Positions 6,944 to 12,768 of a DNA stretch of 12,768 bases are shown in pieces. Each line of letters starts with the position of its first letter. Positions within the stretch are counted from its first letter, which is position 1. Source of the DNA: Chloroflexota bacterium (GTDB taxonomy: Bacteria; Chloroflexota; Dormibacteria; Dormibacterales; Dormibacteraceae). Under the pieces are notes generated by a model that saw only the letters and a program-made list of their open reading frames with translations, was not told the origin of the DNA and made no database searches. The stretch spans positions 1 through 12,768 of the forward strand of contig VBFW01000017.1 in the NCBI GenBank assembly GCA_005880525.1. The letters run 5' to 3'. Made by a program: the position numbers and the translations under genes.

Positions 6944-7875
6944 TCGAGCAAGAAGGTCTCGAGCGCCAGCCGCGGGCTGACGTTCTGTTCGAGGTAACCA
7001 AGCGTGTCGTAGGAGAGCTCGACCAGCCGGGCCCAGCGACCCTGCTCCTTGCCGCGGGTCGAGAGCATGCGGCGGCGCAGCTCTACCTGCCAGCTGGCGA
7101 GCGCAAAAAGCGCCGGGTCCTCGACCTCGCCCTCGCTGCGCCGCCACGCCATCTGCGCCGCGTCGAGCTCCTCGGCCACGTTGAGCGGCACGTCGGCCGG
7201 CGCGCCGAACACCTCCTCGAGGCGCCGCGTCCAGTTGCGGTGCAGCTCGATGACGCCTTCATCGCCGGCCACGCGCATGGCCCAGCCGGGCCGGCCGCGC
7301 GCCAGCTCCGCAAGAAGACGCGCCCGTTCGCTCTGCACGCCGTTGCGAGTGAGCAGCTCCTCGATGTCAGATGCGGGCACCGGGTGAAAGAACACGCGCC
7401 GGCAACGCGAGACCACCGTCGGCAGCACGACAAACGGATTGAGGCTCGACGTCGTGAGCATGATCACGCGGTGCGGATGCGGCTCCTCGAGTGTCTTGAG
7501 GAGCACGCCCTGGTCCTGGTCGCGCAGCCGCCCGACGTTCGCGACGACCGCCACGCGCCGAGCCCCGATCGCGGGCTTCAGGTTCAGGAAGGCCTGCAGC
7601 GACAGCTCGTGAAACTCGGGCGGCTTGTCGGGCAGGAGCCGGATCTCGTTGATCGAGAGCGGCTTGATGCGGTCATCCTCCCAGTAGTCGAGGTTTCGCC
7701 CCAGCGGCGCCTCCGGCAGCAAGGCGGTGGCGAAGGCTCGGGCTGCGGTTGACTTGCCCAGCCCGGCCTCTCCGACGAACAGATACGCATGCGCCAGCCT
7801 GCCGCCGGCGAGCTCGGCCCGCAGCTGCGTAAGTGCCTGCGTGTGCCCGACGACGCCTGCAAAGGGGTCAGACAT
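6925..7875 (-). CDS. holB: DNA polymerase III delta' subunit (clamp loader), degenerate motifs
   Basis: The delta' subunit is the stator of the clamp-loader complex that opens and loads the beta clamp at replication forks. The sequence begins with FAGVVGHTQALTQLRAELAGGRLAHAYLFVGEAGLGKST (Walker A, residues 35-42). The hallmark LLKTLEEPHPHRVIMLTTS (125-143) follows, and LPTVVSRCRRVFF carries the SRC motif. Two features are unusual. The cysteine cluster of the usual zinc module after Walker A is absent: ALLPEAPLGRNLDYWEDDRI runs straight through. The Walker B region reads VVANVGRLRD where DEADR is expected. Delta' proteins commonly lack ATPase activity, so this is compatible with function. The ATG at 7875 gives 316 residues, normal for the family. 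It appears to be the first gene of the operon, divergent from the SDR gene, and its end overlaps hisC. Confidence 0.9.
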   Translation of the reverse strand: MSDPFAGVVGHTQALTQLRAELAGGRLAHAYLFVGEAGLGKSTAARAFATALLPEAPLGRNLDYWEDDRIKPLSINEIRLLPDKPPEFHELSLQAFLNLKPAIGARRVAVVANVGRLRDQDQGVLLKTLEEPHPHRVIMLTTSSLNPFVVLPTVVSRCRRVFFHPVPASDIEELLTRNGVQSERARLLAELARGRPGWAMRVAGDEGVIELHRNWTRRLEEVFGAPADVPLNVAEELDAAQMAWRRSEGEVEDPALFALASWQVELRRRMLSTRGKEQGRWARLVELSYDTLGYLEQNVSPRLALETFLLECRKAS

Positions 7876-7884
7876 CGTCACAAG

Positions 7885-7896
7885 TATCGGTCGATA
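7885..7896. promoter_or_regulatory. Palindrome TATCG-GT-CGATA in the 31-bp holB/SDR divergent gap
   Basis: The gap between the holB ATG and the SDR GTG is only 7876-7906. It contains a perfect 5-bp inverted repeat around a GT spacer. It may overlap -10 elements for one or both genes, or act as an operator; promoters for both genes would then have to lie partly inside the opposite coding sequence. This is a pattern observation only. Confidence 0.35.
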
Positions 7897-7906
7897 AGCT
7901 GAGCCG

Positions 7907-8800
7907 GTGGATCTTGCCGCCCGGACCATCCTCGTCACCGGCGGCACCAGCGGAACCGGGCTCGCAGTCGCAAAGGCGGCGCATCGCCTGGGCGCCGACG
8001 TGCTGCTCGGCTCGCGCAGCCAGACAAGTTACGCGGAAGCGGTCGCGCCGATCGGCGACGACCGCGTGGCCCCGTTCATCGCCGATTTCGCGGACCCGCG
8101 GTCCCTGGAAGCCGCGCTGGACAGGCTCGAGATGGCTTTGAACCGGCCCACCGACATCGTGCATTGCGCCGCCGGCGGACTCGAGCCGATGCTTCGCCCG
8201 CTTCTCCGCGCCACCGCCGCGCTTCGCCGCACTGAGCCGGGGCCTGAGCGCGAGGCTGCAATCGTCCGCCACCGCGACGAGCTGGATCGCATGGTGCACG
8301 AGAACGCCGCAAGCGCTTTCGTGGTGAACCACGAGGGCCCCCGATGGCTCTTCGAGCGGCTCGTGCCTATGCTGCGCGACGGTGGCCGGATCATCGTCTA
8401 CTCGAGCCTGTGGTCTGAGGGGGTACGGCGCGGCGACTGTCCGGCGTTTTACTGGTCCGTAGCTGAAAGCAAGACCCAGTTCGAGGAGTGGCTCGACCAG
8501 GCGGCCCACGAATGGGGCTCGCGATTCAGTGCAGCGGTCCTCATCGGCCACCTGATCTCGGACACGAGCATGGGCAAGCTGATCGATCGGAACATGGTTC
8601 AGTTCATGGCCCCTGAAGATGTGCCGCCGTTTCGGTCGGGCTACATCACCTCTGATCAGGCGGCCGAAGCCACTATCGACGCGCTGACGCGACCGATCGA
8701 GCCAGGCGCCCTGCGCCGGTTCTACCTGGCCGGTTCGGCCAGGCTGACGACGACGCTCGACACCGCCCTTATGGCAGTCGTTGGGCGGATGCCGTTGTAG
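7907..8800 (+). CDS. Short-chain dehydrogenase/reductase with Tyr-x6-Lys active site (FabI/FabL-like)
   Basis: An NAD(P)-dependent SDR, 297 residues from a GTG start. The dinucleotide fold is clear: ILVTGGTSGTGLAVAKAAHRLGADVLLGSR, with TGxxxGxG at residues 11-18 and CAAG at 87-90. Catalytic serines are in IIVYSSLWSEG (163-172). The classical Tyr-x3-Lys is absent: four residues before Lys189 stands Val185. Instead Tyr182 precedes Lys189 by the six-residue spacing typical of enoyl-ACP reductases FabI and FabL, in FYWSVAESKTQFEEWL. The glycine motif is FabL-like rather than FabI-like. An insertion rich in charged residues (about 100-132) is atypical. It stands alone on the plus strand, divergent from holB and overlapping the 3' end of pgsA by 32 bp. 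A fatty-acid-synthesis role is possible, but another SDR activity cannot be excluded. Confidence 0.88.
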   Translation: MDLAARTILVTGGTSGTGLAVAKAAHRLGADVLLGSRSQTSYAEAVAPIGDDRVAPFIADFADPRSLEAALDRLEMALNRPTDIVHCAAGGLEPMLRPLLRATAALRRTEPGPEREAAIVRHRDELDRMVHENAASAFVVNHEGPRWLFERLVPMLRDGGRIIVYSSLWSEGVRRGDCPAFYWSVAESKTQFEEWLDQAAHEWGSRFSAAVLIGHLISDTSMGKLIDRNMVQFMAPEDVPPFRSGYITSDQAAEATIDALTRPIEPGALRRFYLAGSARLTTTLDTALMAVVGRMPL

Positions 8801-9434
8801 TCGCTCGCGCGGCTGCTTCGCGCTGTCGCTCCAGCCGCTGCGCTCGACCCTGCAGCCACACCTCGCGGATCCGCTGCAGGGCGGTGAGGTTCGTGAGCAC
8901 CGCCAGCAGGAAGACGACCGCGTACAGAACCCAGCCCCCGAGGATCAGTCCGACGACCATCACCACCACGCGCTCTGGACGGGCGAAGATGCCGGTCTCG
9001 CAAGTGAAGCCCAGGCTCTGCGCGCGGGCTCGTACATAGCTCACCAGGAACGATCCCGCCAGCGCCGCGACGGTCGCCAGGATGAGCCATCGCTGCAGCG
9101 CGCCGCCGCCAGTGCCGGCGAAGTAGGCGGCAAGCCCCAGGTATATGGCGCCTTCCGAGTAGCGGTCGAGGGTCGAGTCGAGAAACGCGCCATACGGATA
9201 GGAGCTGTGCGTGGACCGCGCGAGCGCGCCGTCGAGGATGTCGAAGGTGCCGGCAAATGCCAGCACGACACCGGCCCAGCGCAGCTGCCCGAAAGCAGCG
9301 AGAACCGCGGCGAGGAACGTGAATGCAGTGCCCACGACCGTGATCTGATTTGGCGTGACGGGCAGGCGTCCCAGAGCCGTCATCAACCGCTCGGCGTGGC
9401 GCCGGACCCAGGCCTCAAACCGCGTTGTGAACAT
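8769..9434 (-). CDS. pgsA: CDP-alcohol phosphotransferase, probable phosphatidylinositol-phosphate synthase
   Basis: An integral membrane enzyme predicted to transfer inositol-1-phosphate to CDP-diacylglycerol, giving PI phosphate. The full family signature D-x2-DG-x2-AR-x8-G-x3-D-x3-D is present: Asp65, Asp68-Gly69, Ala72-Arg73, Gly82, Asp86, Asp90. Residues SYVRARAQSLG (132-142) and IFARPERVVVMVVG closely parallel the mycobacterial PI synthase PgsA1 (SYIKARAE and IERPERLI), favouring inositol phosphate over glycerol phosphate as acceptor. Several hydrophobic membrane segments lie at about 31-65, 95-135 and 155-182. The ATG at 9434 gives 221 residues and overlaps pimA by 20 bases. The charged C-terminal tail overlaps the SDR gene on the opposite strand. 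It is the last gene of the operon that starts with ino1, which supports the inositol assignment. Confidence 0.9.
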   Translation of the reverse strand: MFTTRFEAWVRRHAERLMTALGRLPVTPNQITVVGTAFTFLAAVLAAFGQLRWAGVVLAFAGTFDILDGALARSTHSSYPYGAFLDSTLDRYSEGAIYLGLAAYFAGTGGGALQRWLILATVAALAGSFLVSYVRARAQSLGFTCETGIFARPERVVVMVVGLILGGWVLYAVVFLLAVLTNLTALQRIREVWLQGRAQRLERQREAAARATTTASAQRLP

Positions 9435-10569
9435 TGCTCTCCACCAAATCTCGCGCAGCCACGCGCGCCTCTTCGTACACCTCGACCACCTGCGAGGCCA
9501 CCGACGACCACGAGTACCGCTGGGCCTTCTCGTTTCCAGCCGCGCCCATTCGCCGCCGCAGCTCGGGGTCGCGCGCCAGGATGACCAGCGCCGCGCCAAG
9601 CTCTGCCCAGCTCTTGGGCCGCACGGTGAGGCTGTCCTTCCCAGGCTCGAGCACCGACATGTAACCCGGAACCTCAGTGGCGACGACTGGCAGCGCGCAC
9701 GCCATCGCCTCGAGCAGCACGATGCCGAAGCTTTCGCTGCCAGTGGCCGGCGCGCAGAAGATGTCGGCGCTGTCGTAGTAGCGCGGCAGGACGAAGTTGG
9801 GCACGAACCCGGCCATCACCACGTCAGGCAGCCTGTGCCGCGAGATGAACGACTCCGCGCTGCCGCGAAGCGGTCCGTCGCCGACGATGATCAAGCGCGC
9901 ATTCGTCACGCGGGACCGCATGAGCTCGTACGCCCTCAGAAGATCGCCTAGGCCCTTGCGCTTCTCGAGGCGTCCGACGAAGAGGATGTTGACCTTGTCG
10001 TCACGCAGGTGCCGGATCGGCGACAGCCCGGGCCGGTACACCGACGTGTCTATGCCGTTGGGGATGATTCGCAGCGGAAAGTCCGGGAAGTAGCGACTGA
10101 AGAAGGTGCGCGCGGGCTCGCTCACCGCGATGCCTCGATGCAGCCTTTCGAGGTAAGGCCTCAGCAGCGGCCGGCCGTAGTAGTAGCCGGCGTTCGAGCG
10201 CGAGAAAGCGTGGAACGTGCCGACGTTCGCGGTCGTCGAGAGGCGAAGCAATGTCATCGGCTTCGCAGGCATCAGCGGCTCGTGGAAGTGCAGCACGTCG
10301 AAACGCTCGCGCTGGACGATGGACTGGACCTGGTTGGCAATCCGAAAGGTCAGCGTGATGCGGGCGACCGAGTCGTTGACCGGAATCGCCACCGGAGTGC
10401 CGATGCGATGGAAGGTCGTGCCGTCCGAGTCCGTGTGCCTGCGGCTTGACGGCGCAAAGATCTGCGTCGGGTGGCCGATGTGGGTCAGCGCCTTCGCCAG
10501 GTTCCGCACGTGGTCGGTGACGCCGCCAGGCGAAGCGAAGTCATAAGGCGACACGAGCCCGACCTTCAT
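9415..10569 (-). CDS. pimA: PimA-like phosphatidylinositol alpha-mannosyltransferase (GT4)
   Basis: A GT-B glycosyltransferase expected to transfer mannose from GDP-mannose to the inositol of PI on the cytoplasmic membrane face, the first PIM step. It resembles mycobacterial PimA along its length: VGLVSPYDFASPGGVTDHV (N-terminal glycine loop), VPIPxN-type AIPVNDSVAR (61-70), VLHFHEP (92-98), GTFHAF with the catalytic-type His120, IAVSEPAR, IIPNGID, FVGRLEKRKG (Arg200 and Lys205), and the GT4 signature ESFGIVLLEAMA with Glu279 and Glu287. YSWSSVASQVVEVYEE matches the PimA C-terminus. Its 384 residues are typical. The start ATG (10569) has GGGAAG upstream and overlaps the stop of a 14-codon frame. 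Context with ino1, acyltransferases and pgsA strongly supports PI as acceptor. The donor sugar is inferred from similarity. Confidence 0.9.
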   Translation of the reverse strand: MKVGLVSPYDFASPGGVTDHVRNLAKALTHIGHPTQIFAPSSRRHTDSDGTTFHRIGTPVAIPVNDSVARITLTFRIANQVQSIVQRERFDVLHFHEPLMPAKPMTLLRLSTTANVGTFHAFSRSNAGYYYGRPLLRPYLERLHRGIAVSEPARTFFSRYFPDFPLRIIPNGIDTSVYRPGLSPIRHLRDDKVNILFVGRLEKRKGLGDLLRAYELMRSRVTNARLIIVGDGPLRGSAESFISRHRLPDVVMAGFVPNFVLPRYYDSADIFCAPATGSESFGIVLLEAMACALPVVATEVPGYMSVLEPGKDSLTVRPKSWAELGAALVILARDPELRRRMGAAGNEKAQRYSWSSVASQVVEVYEEARVAARDLVESNVHNAV

Positions 10570-10610
10570 GAGCGTCTTCCCGTCTCCCGCCGGCGGGAAA
10601 GGATGTTCAT
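10566..10610 (-). CDS. Possible 14-codon minicistron coupling the second acyltransferase to pimA
   Basis: The frame reads MNILSRRRETGRRS then stop. Its ATG overlaps the acyltransferase TGA as ATGA (10610-10607), and its own TGA overlaps the pimA ATG as ATGA (10569-10566). It thus exactly fills the 37-base gap. It could keep ribosomes moving between the two cistrons rather than encode a functional peptide. A perfect 14-bp palindrome lies inside it. Such a small frame can arise by chance, so the call is tentative. Confidence 0.3.
   Translation of the reverse strand: MNILSRRRETGRRS
10585..10598. repeat. 14-bp perfect palindrome between the second acyltransferase and pimA
   Basis: TCCCGCCGGCGGGA is its own reverse complement. 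It sits 16 bases upstream of the pimA start codon, just before the GGGAAG ribosome-binding sequence on the minus strand. It could form a short stem in the mRNA or bind a dimeric protein. There is no T-run, so it is not a terminator. In GC-rich DNA such palindromes are not rare. Confidence 0.4.
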
Positions 10611-11479
10611 GGTCCGCCCTCCCAGATCCGGTGCGGGACGTGCCACTGCTCCGGATGGCGGCGGATGAACTCCTCGATCTGCCTTAGGAGCTGCTGGGTT
10701 ACGCGCAGCTCGTCCGCGTCGTCGTCGCCGCTTCTCTGGGCGATGATCAGCGGCATCCCCTCCACCTTGTAGGAGTCGTCGGGCAGCCGATAGACGCACA
10801 CGGGCAGAAGTGGCGTCCCCATCCGCAGGGCGAGCGCGGTGGGTCCGGTGGGAATGGGAGCAGGCCGGCCGAAGAACGGCATGACCCGCCCCGTGCCGGT
10901 GATGTCGCGGTCGATCGCTGTGATCACCAGCTCGTTGTCCCTCAGCGCATGGGTCACCTTGCGCAGGCCCGCCAGGTCGAGAGCCAGAACGCTGATGCCC
11001 AGCCGCGCCCGGGTGTCGCGGTACCACTCGAACAGCGGCCGTGGCTCCAGCTCCTCGGCGAAGAACGTCACCGGCGCCAGCGTCGACGACCAGATCGCGG
11101 CAGTCACCTCGTACGAGCCCATGTGGCACGAGACGACCATCACTCCCTTGCCGATCGCCCGCGCCTGCTCGAGGTGCTCCCAGCCCTCCACGTGCATCAG
11201 AGGCCGCATCTCGACCACGCGCGTGCGAGGCAACATCATCAGGTCGGCGTACGCCTTGGCGTGATTTCGAAAGTTGAGCCACGACAGCCTGCGAATCTCG
11301 ACGGGGCTCGCGTCCGGGCACGCGACCTTCAAGTTGTACTCGAGCCGGGGCCGGGCGAGCGGCGAGAACCACCACGCAAACCGCGCCGCGAACACCGCCA
11401 GCGCGTAGGCCCAGGCGCGCGGCAGCCTCTCGACGATCGACTGCACGACCTTGAACCCGCGCCATTGCCATTCCCGCAT
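10607..11479 (-). CDS. LpxL/PatA-family lysophospholipid-type acyltransferase, second copy
   Basis: A membrane-associated acyltransferase of the HtrB/LpxL superfamily, probably moving an acyl chain from acyl-CoA or acyl-ACP onto a PIM-type glycolipid. The catalytic motif is His-x4-Glu (CHMGSYE, His119 and Glu124) instead of the more common His-x4-Asp. The segment AIDRDITGTGRVMPFFGRPAPIPTGPTALALRMGTPLLP (from about residue 188) closely resembles the corresponding PatA block of mycobacteria. An N-terminal hydrophobic or amphipathic stretch (about 20-40) likely docks on the membrane. The 290-residue length is normal. The start ATG (11479) lies three bases after the stop of the first acyltransferase, whose TGAGGG end supplies a close Shine-Dalgarno. 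It is a diverged paralogue of that neighbour. Which of the two is the true PatA equivalent is unclear. Confidence 0.87.
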   Translation of the reverse strand: MREWQWRGFKVVQSIVERLPRAWAYALAVFAARFAWWFSPLARPRLEYNLKVACPDASPVEIRRLSWLNFRNHAKAYADLMMLPRTRVVEMRPLMHVEGWEHLEQARAIGKGVMVVSCHMGSYEVTAAIWSSTLAPVTFFAEELEPRPLFEWYRDTRARLGISVLALDLAGLRKVTHALRDNELVITAIDRDITGTGRVMPFFGRPAPIPTGPTALALRMGTPLLPVCVYRLPDDSYKVEGMPLIIAQRSGDDDADELRVTQQLLRQIEEFIRRHPEQWHVPHRIWEGGP

Positions 11480-11482
11480 CCC

Positions 11483-12391
11483 TCAGTTCTTGAATATTGG
11501 CCTGAACGCGTACCACTGGTCGGGCCTCGCTCGGATGTACGACTCGAAGCGCGTGATGATGCTCTGCATCGCGCGCGCGTTCGTTTCGTCCGCCGGCCAG
11601 ACCGGCGCGTTCTCGACCACGATCTGGTAGCGGCCTGGGCTGGTGGCGTATGTGTGGACGATCAGAACGGGAGCCCCCGCTTTGAGCGCGAACGCGGCCG
11701 GACCAGCCGGCACGATGGCCCGGCGACCGAAGAATCGAACCTCCACGCCCGGGCCTTGCTCCAGATCGCACACCAGGGCAACGAACCGGTTAGCACTTAG
11801 AGCCTCCCTGATCTGACGCACGGCCGACCTGCCTACCGTGATGACGCCCAACCCAAAGCGATTTCGGTTGCGGACGATAGCTTCGTCCAGCGAGCCTGGG
11901 AAACGCTCCGCCACGGCTAGCATGTCGTAGCCGGCCGCCGCGCCAAATGCGGCTGCCATGTCCCATGAACCCATGTGAGGCAGCGCGAGGATTACGCCTC
12001 GACCCTTTTCAAGGGCTTCATCCAGGAGGGACAGGCGCTCGACCCCCACGCGGTTCAGCACCTCTTCCTTGCTGAGGTCGCCGAGCAGCACGAAATCGGT
12101 GAGCATGCGCCCGTAGTTCTGGAAGGCGCGCCTCGCCACGCGCGCGACCTCTGGGTCGGATGGCTCGCGATCGAGGACGGCCGCGTAGTTGACGAGCGCT
12201 GCTCGCCGCTGGGCGCGGCTGAGCCAGAACCACGCGGCGCCACCCGGCGTGGCGGCCGCGTATCGCAGCCCCGCCGGTATGGCCCGCAGCATCCGCGCCC
12301 CGACGGAGTAACTAGCGGCGAGCAGCTGCGGCCGCCGGCTTGCTCCTCGAGGTGCGGCGGGCGCGACCGTTCTCTCCGGCCTTACCACCAT
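11483..12391 (-). CDS. LpxL/PatA-family acyltransferase, first copy (PIM acyltransferase candidate)
   Basis: HtrB/LpxL-superfamily acyltransferase, 302 residues. The catalytic His-x4-Asp is in ILALPHMGSWDMAAAF (His139, Asp144). It is followed by AVAERFPGS, VALVCDLEQGPGVEVRFFGRRAIVPAGPAAFALKAGAPVL and the terminal ARPDQWYAFRPIF block common to the family. In mycobacteria PatA acylates the mannose of PIM; operon position between ino1 and pimA suggests a similar role here. The ATG at 12391 has an excellent GGAGGAG seven bases upstream. It overlaps the 3' end of ino1 by 80 bases in another frame, so the first 25 or so residues (Arg/Ala/Pro-rich) are encoded inside the ino1 tail. Homology-like sequence begins about residue 27. 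A CTG at 12325 is a weaker alternative start. Confidence 0.88.
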   Translation of the reverse strand: MVVRPERTVAPAAPRGASRRPQLLAASYSVGARMLRAIPAGLRYAAATPGGAAWFWLSRAQRRAALVNYAAVLDREPSDPEVARVARRAFQNYGRMLTDFVLLGDLSKEEVLNRVGVERLSLLDEALEKGRGVILALPHMGSWDMAAAFGAAAGYDMLAVAERFPGSLDEAIVRNRNRFGLGVITVGRSAVRQIREALSANRFVALVCDLEQGPGVEVRFFGRRAIVPAGPAAFALKAGAPVLIVHTYATSPGRYQIVVENAPVWPADETNARAMQSIITRFESYIRARPDQWYAFRPIFKN

Positions 12392-12768
12392 CGATGAACT
12401 CCTCCACGAGGCCTCGCGCCTCGGCGTCGCTGTACTGCACCGGGGGTGACTTCATGAAGTACGAGCTCGGTCCCTCGAGCGCGCCGCCGATGCCGCGGTC
12501 CAGCGCGAGCTTGCAGCAGCGCACCGCGTCGATGACGATGCCCGCCGAGTTTGGCGAGTCGTGCACCTCGAGCTTGAGCTCGACGTTGAGCGGCACGTCA
12601 CCGAAGCTGCGGCCTTCGAGCCGGATGAACGCCCACTTGCGGTCGTGCAGCCAGGGCACGTAGTCGGAGGGGCCGATGTGCACGTTTTCCTTGCCGATGT
12701 CGTAGTCCAGCTGCGACGTGACGGAGCGCGTCTTGCTGATCTTCTTGGACATCAGACGGTCGCGCTCG
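12312..12768 (-). CDS. ino1: myo-Inositol-1-phosphate synthase, C-terminal part (5' end outside window)
   Basis: This enzyme converts glucose-6-phosphate to inositol-1-phosphate using NAD+ and supplies the inositol head group. The visible frame starts at the window edge with ERDRLMSKKISKTRSV; the family has a very similar KKISKTxAV segment, so the internal ATG at 12752 is not the start. Next come VHIGPSDYVPWLHDRKWAFIRLEG, FGDVPLNVELKLEVHDSPNSAG and VIDAVRCCKLALDRGIGGAL, all strongly characteristic. SYFMKSPPVQYSDAEA is the usual C-terminal region. After GLVEEFIDGGKAG there is an unusual basic, alanine-rich tail (RARRTSRSKPAAAAARR) that overlaps the downstream acyltransferase. It is the first visible gene of the PI/PIM operon. 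About two thirds of the protein is missing from the window. Confidence 0.94.
   Translation of the reverse strand, partial: ERDRLMSKKISKTRSVTSQLDYDIGKENVHIGPSDYVPWLHDRKWAFIRLEGRSFGDVPLNVELKLEVHDSPNSAGIVIDAVRCCKLALDRGIGGALEGPSSYFMKSPPVQYSDAEARGLVEEFIDGGKAGENGRARRTSRSKPAAAAARR

Noticed and set aside
10566..11771. Long minus-strand frame overlapping both acyltransferases
   Set aside because: Low-complexity Arg/Gly/Ala translation in a different frame from two genes with clear catalytic motifs.

Overview
The window is a gene-dense, high-GC (roughly two-thirds G+C by eye) bacterial chromosome segment with 13 convincing protein-coding genes and almost no free intergenic space. No rRNA, tRNA, CRISPR array, insertion sequence or phage gene was seen. 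The organism is probably a soil-type, actinobacterium-like member of the Terrabacteria. The right half carries a phosphatidylinositol (PI) / phosphatidylinositol-mannoside (PIM) gene set of the kind best known from Actinobacteria. However, the IspH N-terminus (ITPRGYCHGVV) is of the Bacillus-like form rather than the classical actinobacterial APRGYCAGV form. I lean toward a Chloroflexota/Dormibacterota-like or deep actinobacterial lineage; this is inference.

Left end (1-1737): a divergent pair. On the minus strand is a membrane-anchored GAF-GGDEF protein, cut by the window edge just before its GGDEF signature. On the plus strand is a MaoC/hot-dog-like protein with an arginine-rich disordered tail, a likely CTG start and no catalytic histidine. 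It meets the next minus-strand operon tail-to-tail in a shared CTAG.

Middle (7875 down to 1734, minus strand): a tightly packed operon in the order holB (DNA polymerase III delta'), hisC-like aminotransferase, HD-domain hydrolase, D-2-hydroxyacid dehydrogenase, Cof-type HAD phosphatase, PIG-L deacetylase (MshB-like), ispH. The first six genes overlap by 4 to 19 bases or abut. The exceptions are a TTG start two bases after the hisC stop and a 119-base gap before ispH. That gap holds a 93-bp foldback repeat. The HAD gene seems to start at ATA, overlapping the preceding stop as ATAG.

An isolated plus-strand SDR gene (7907-8800) runs divergently from holB, with only 31 bp between them, and converges on pgsA with a 32-bp 3' overlap. 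Its active site has the Tyr-x6-Lys spacing of FabI/FabL enoyl-ACP reductases rather than the usual Tyr-x3-Lys.

Right end (12768 down to 8769, minus strand): a PI/PIM-type operon in the order ino1 (inositol-phosphate synthase, 5' end outside the window), two tandem LpxL/PatA-family acyltransferases, a PimA-like mannosyltransferase, and a PgsA1-like CDP-alcohol phosphotransferase. Together these could make inositol phosphate from glucose-6-phosphate, transfer it to CDP-diacylglycerol, mannosylate the resulting PI and acylate the glycolipid. The second acyltransferase and an apparent 14-codon minicistron with ATGA overlaps at both ends are the most unusual parts of this cluster.
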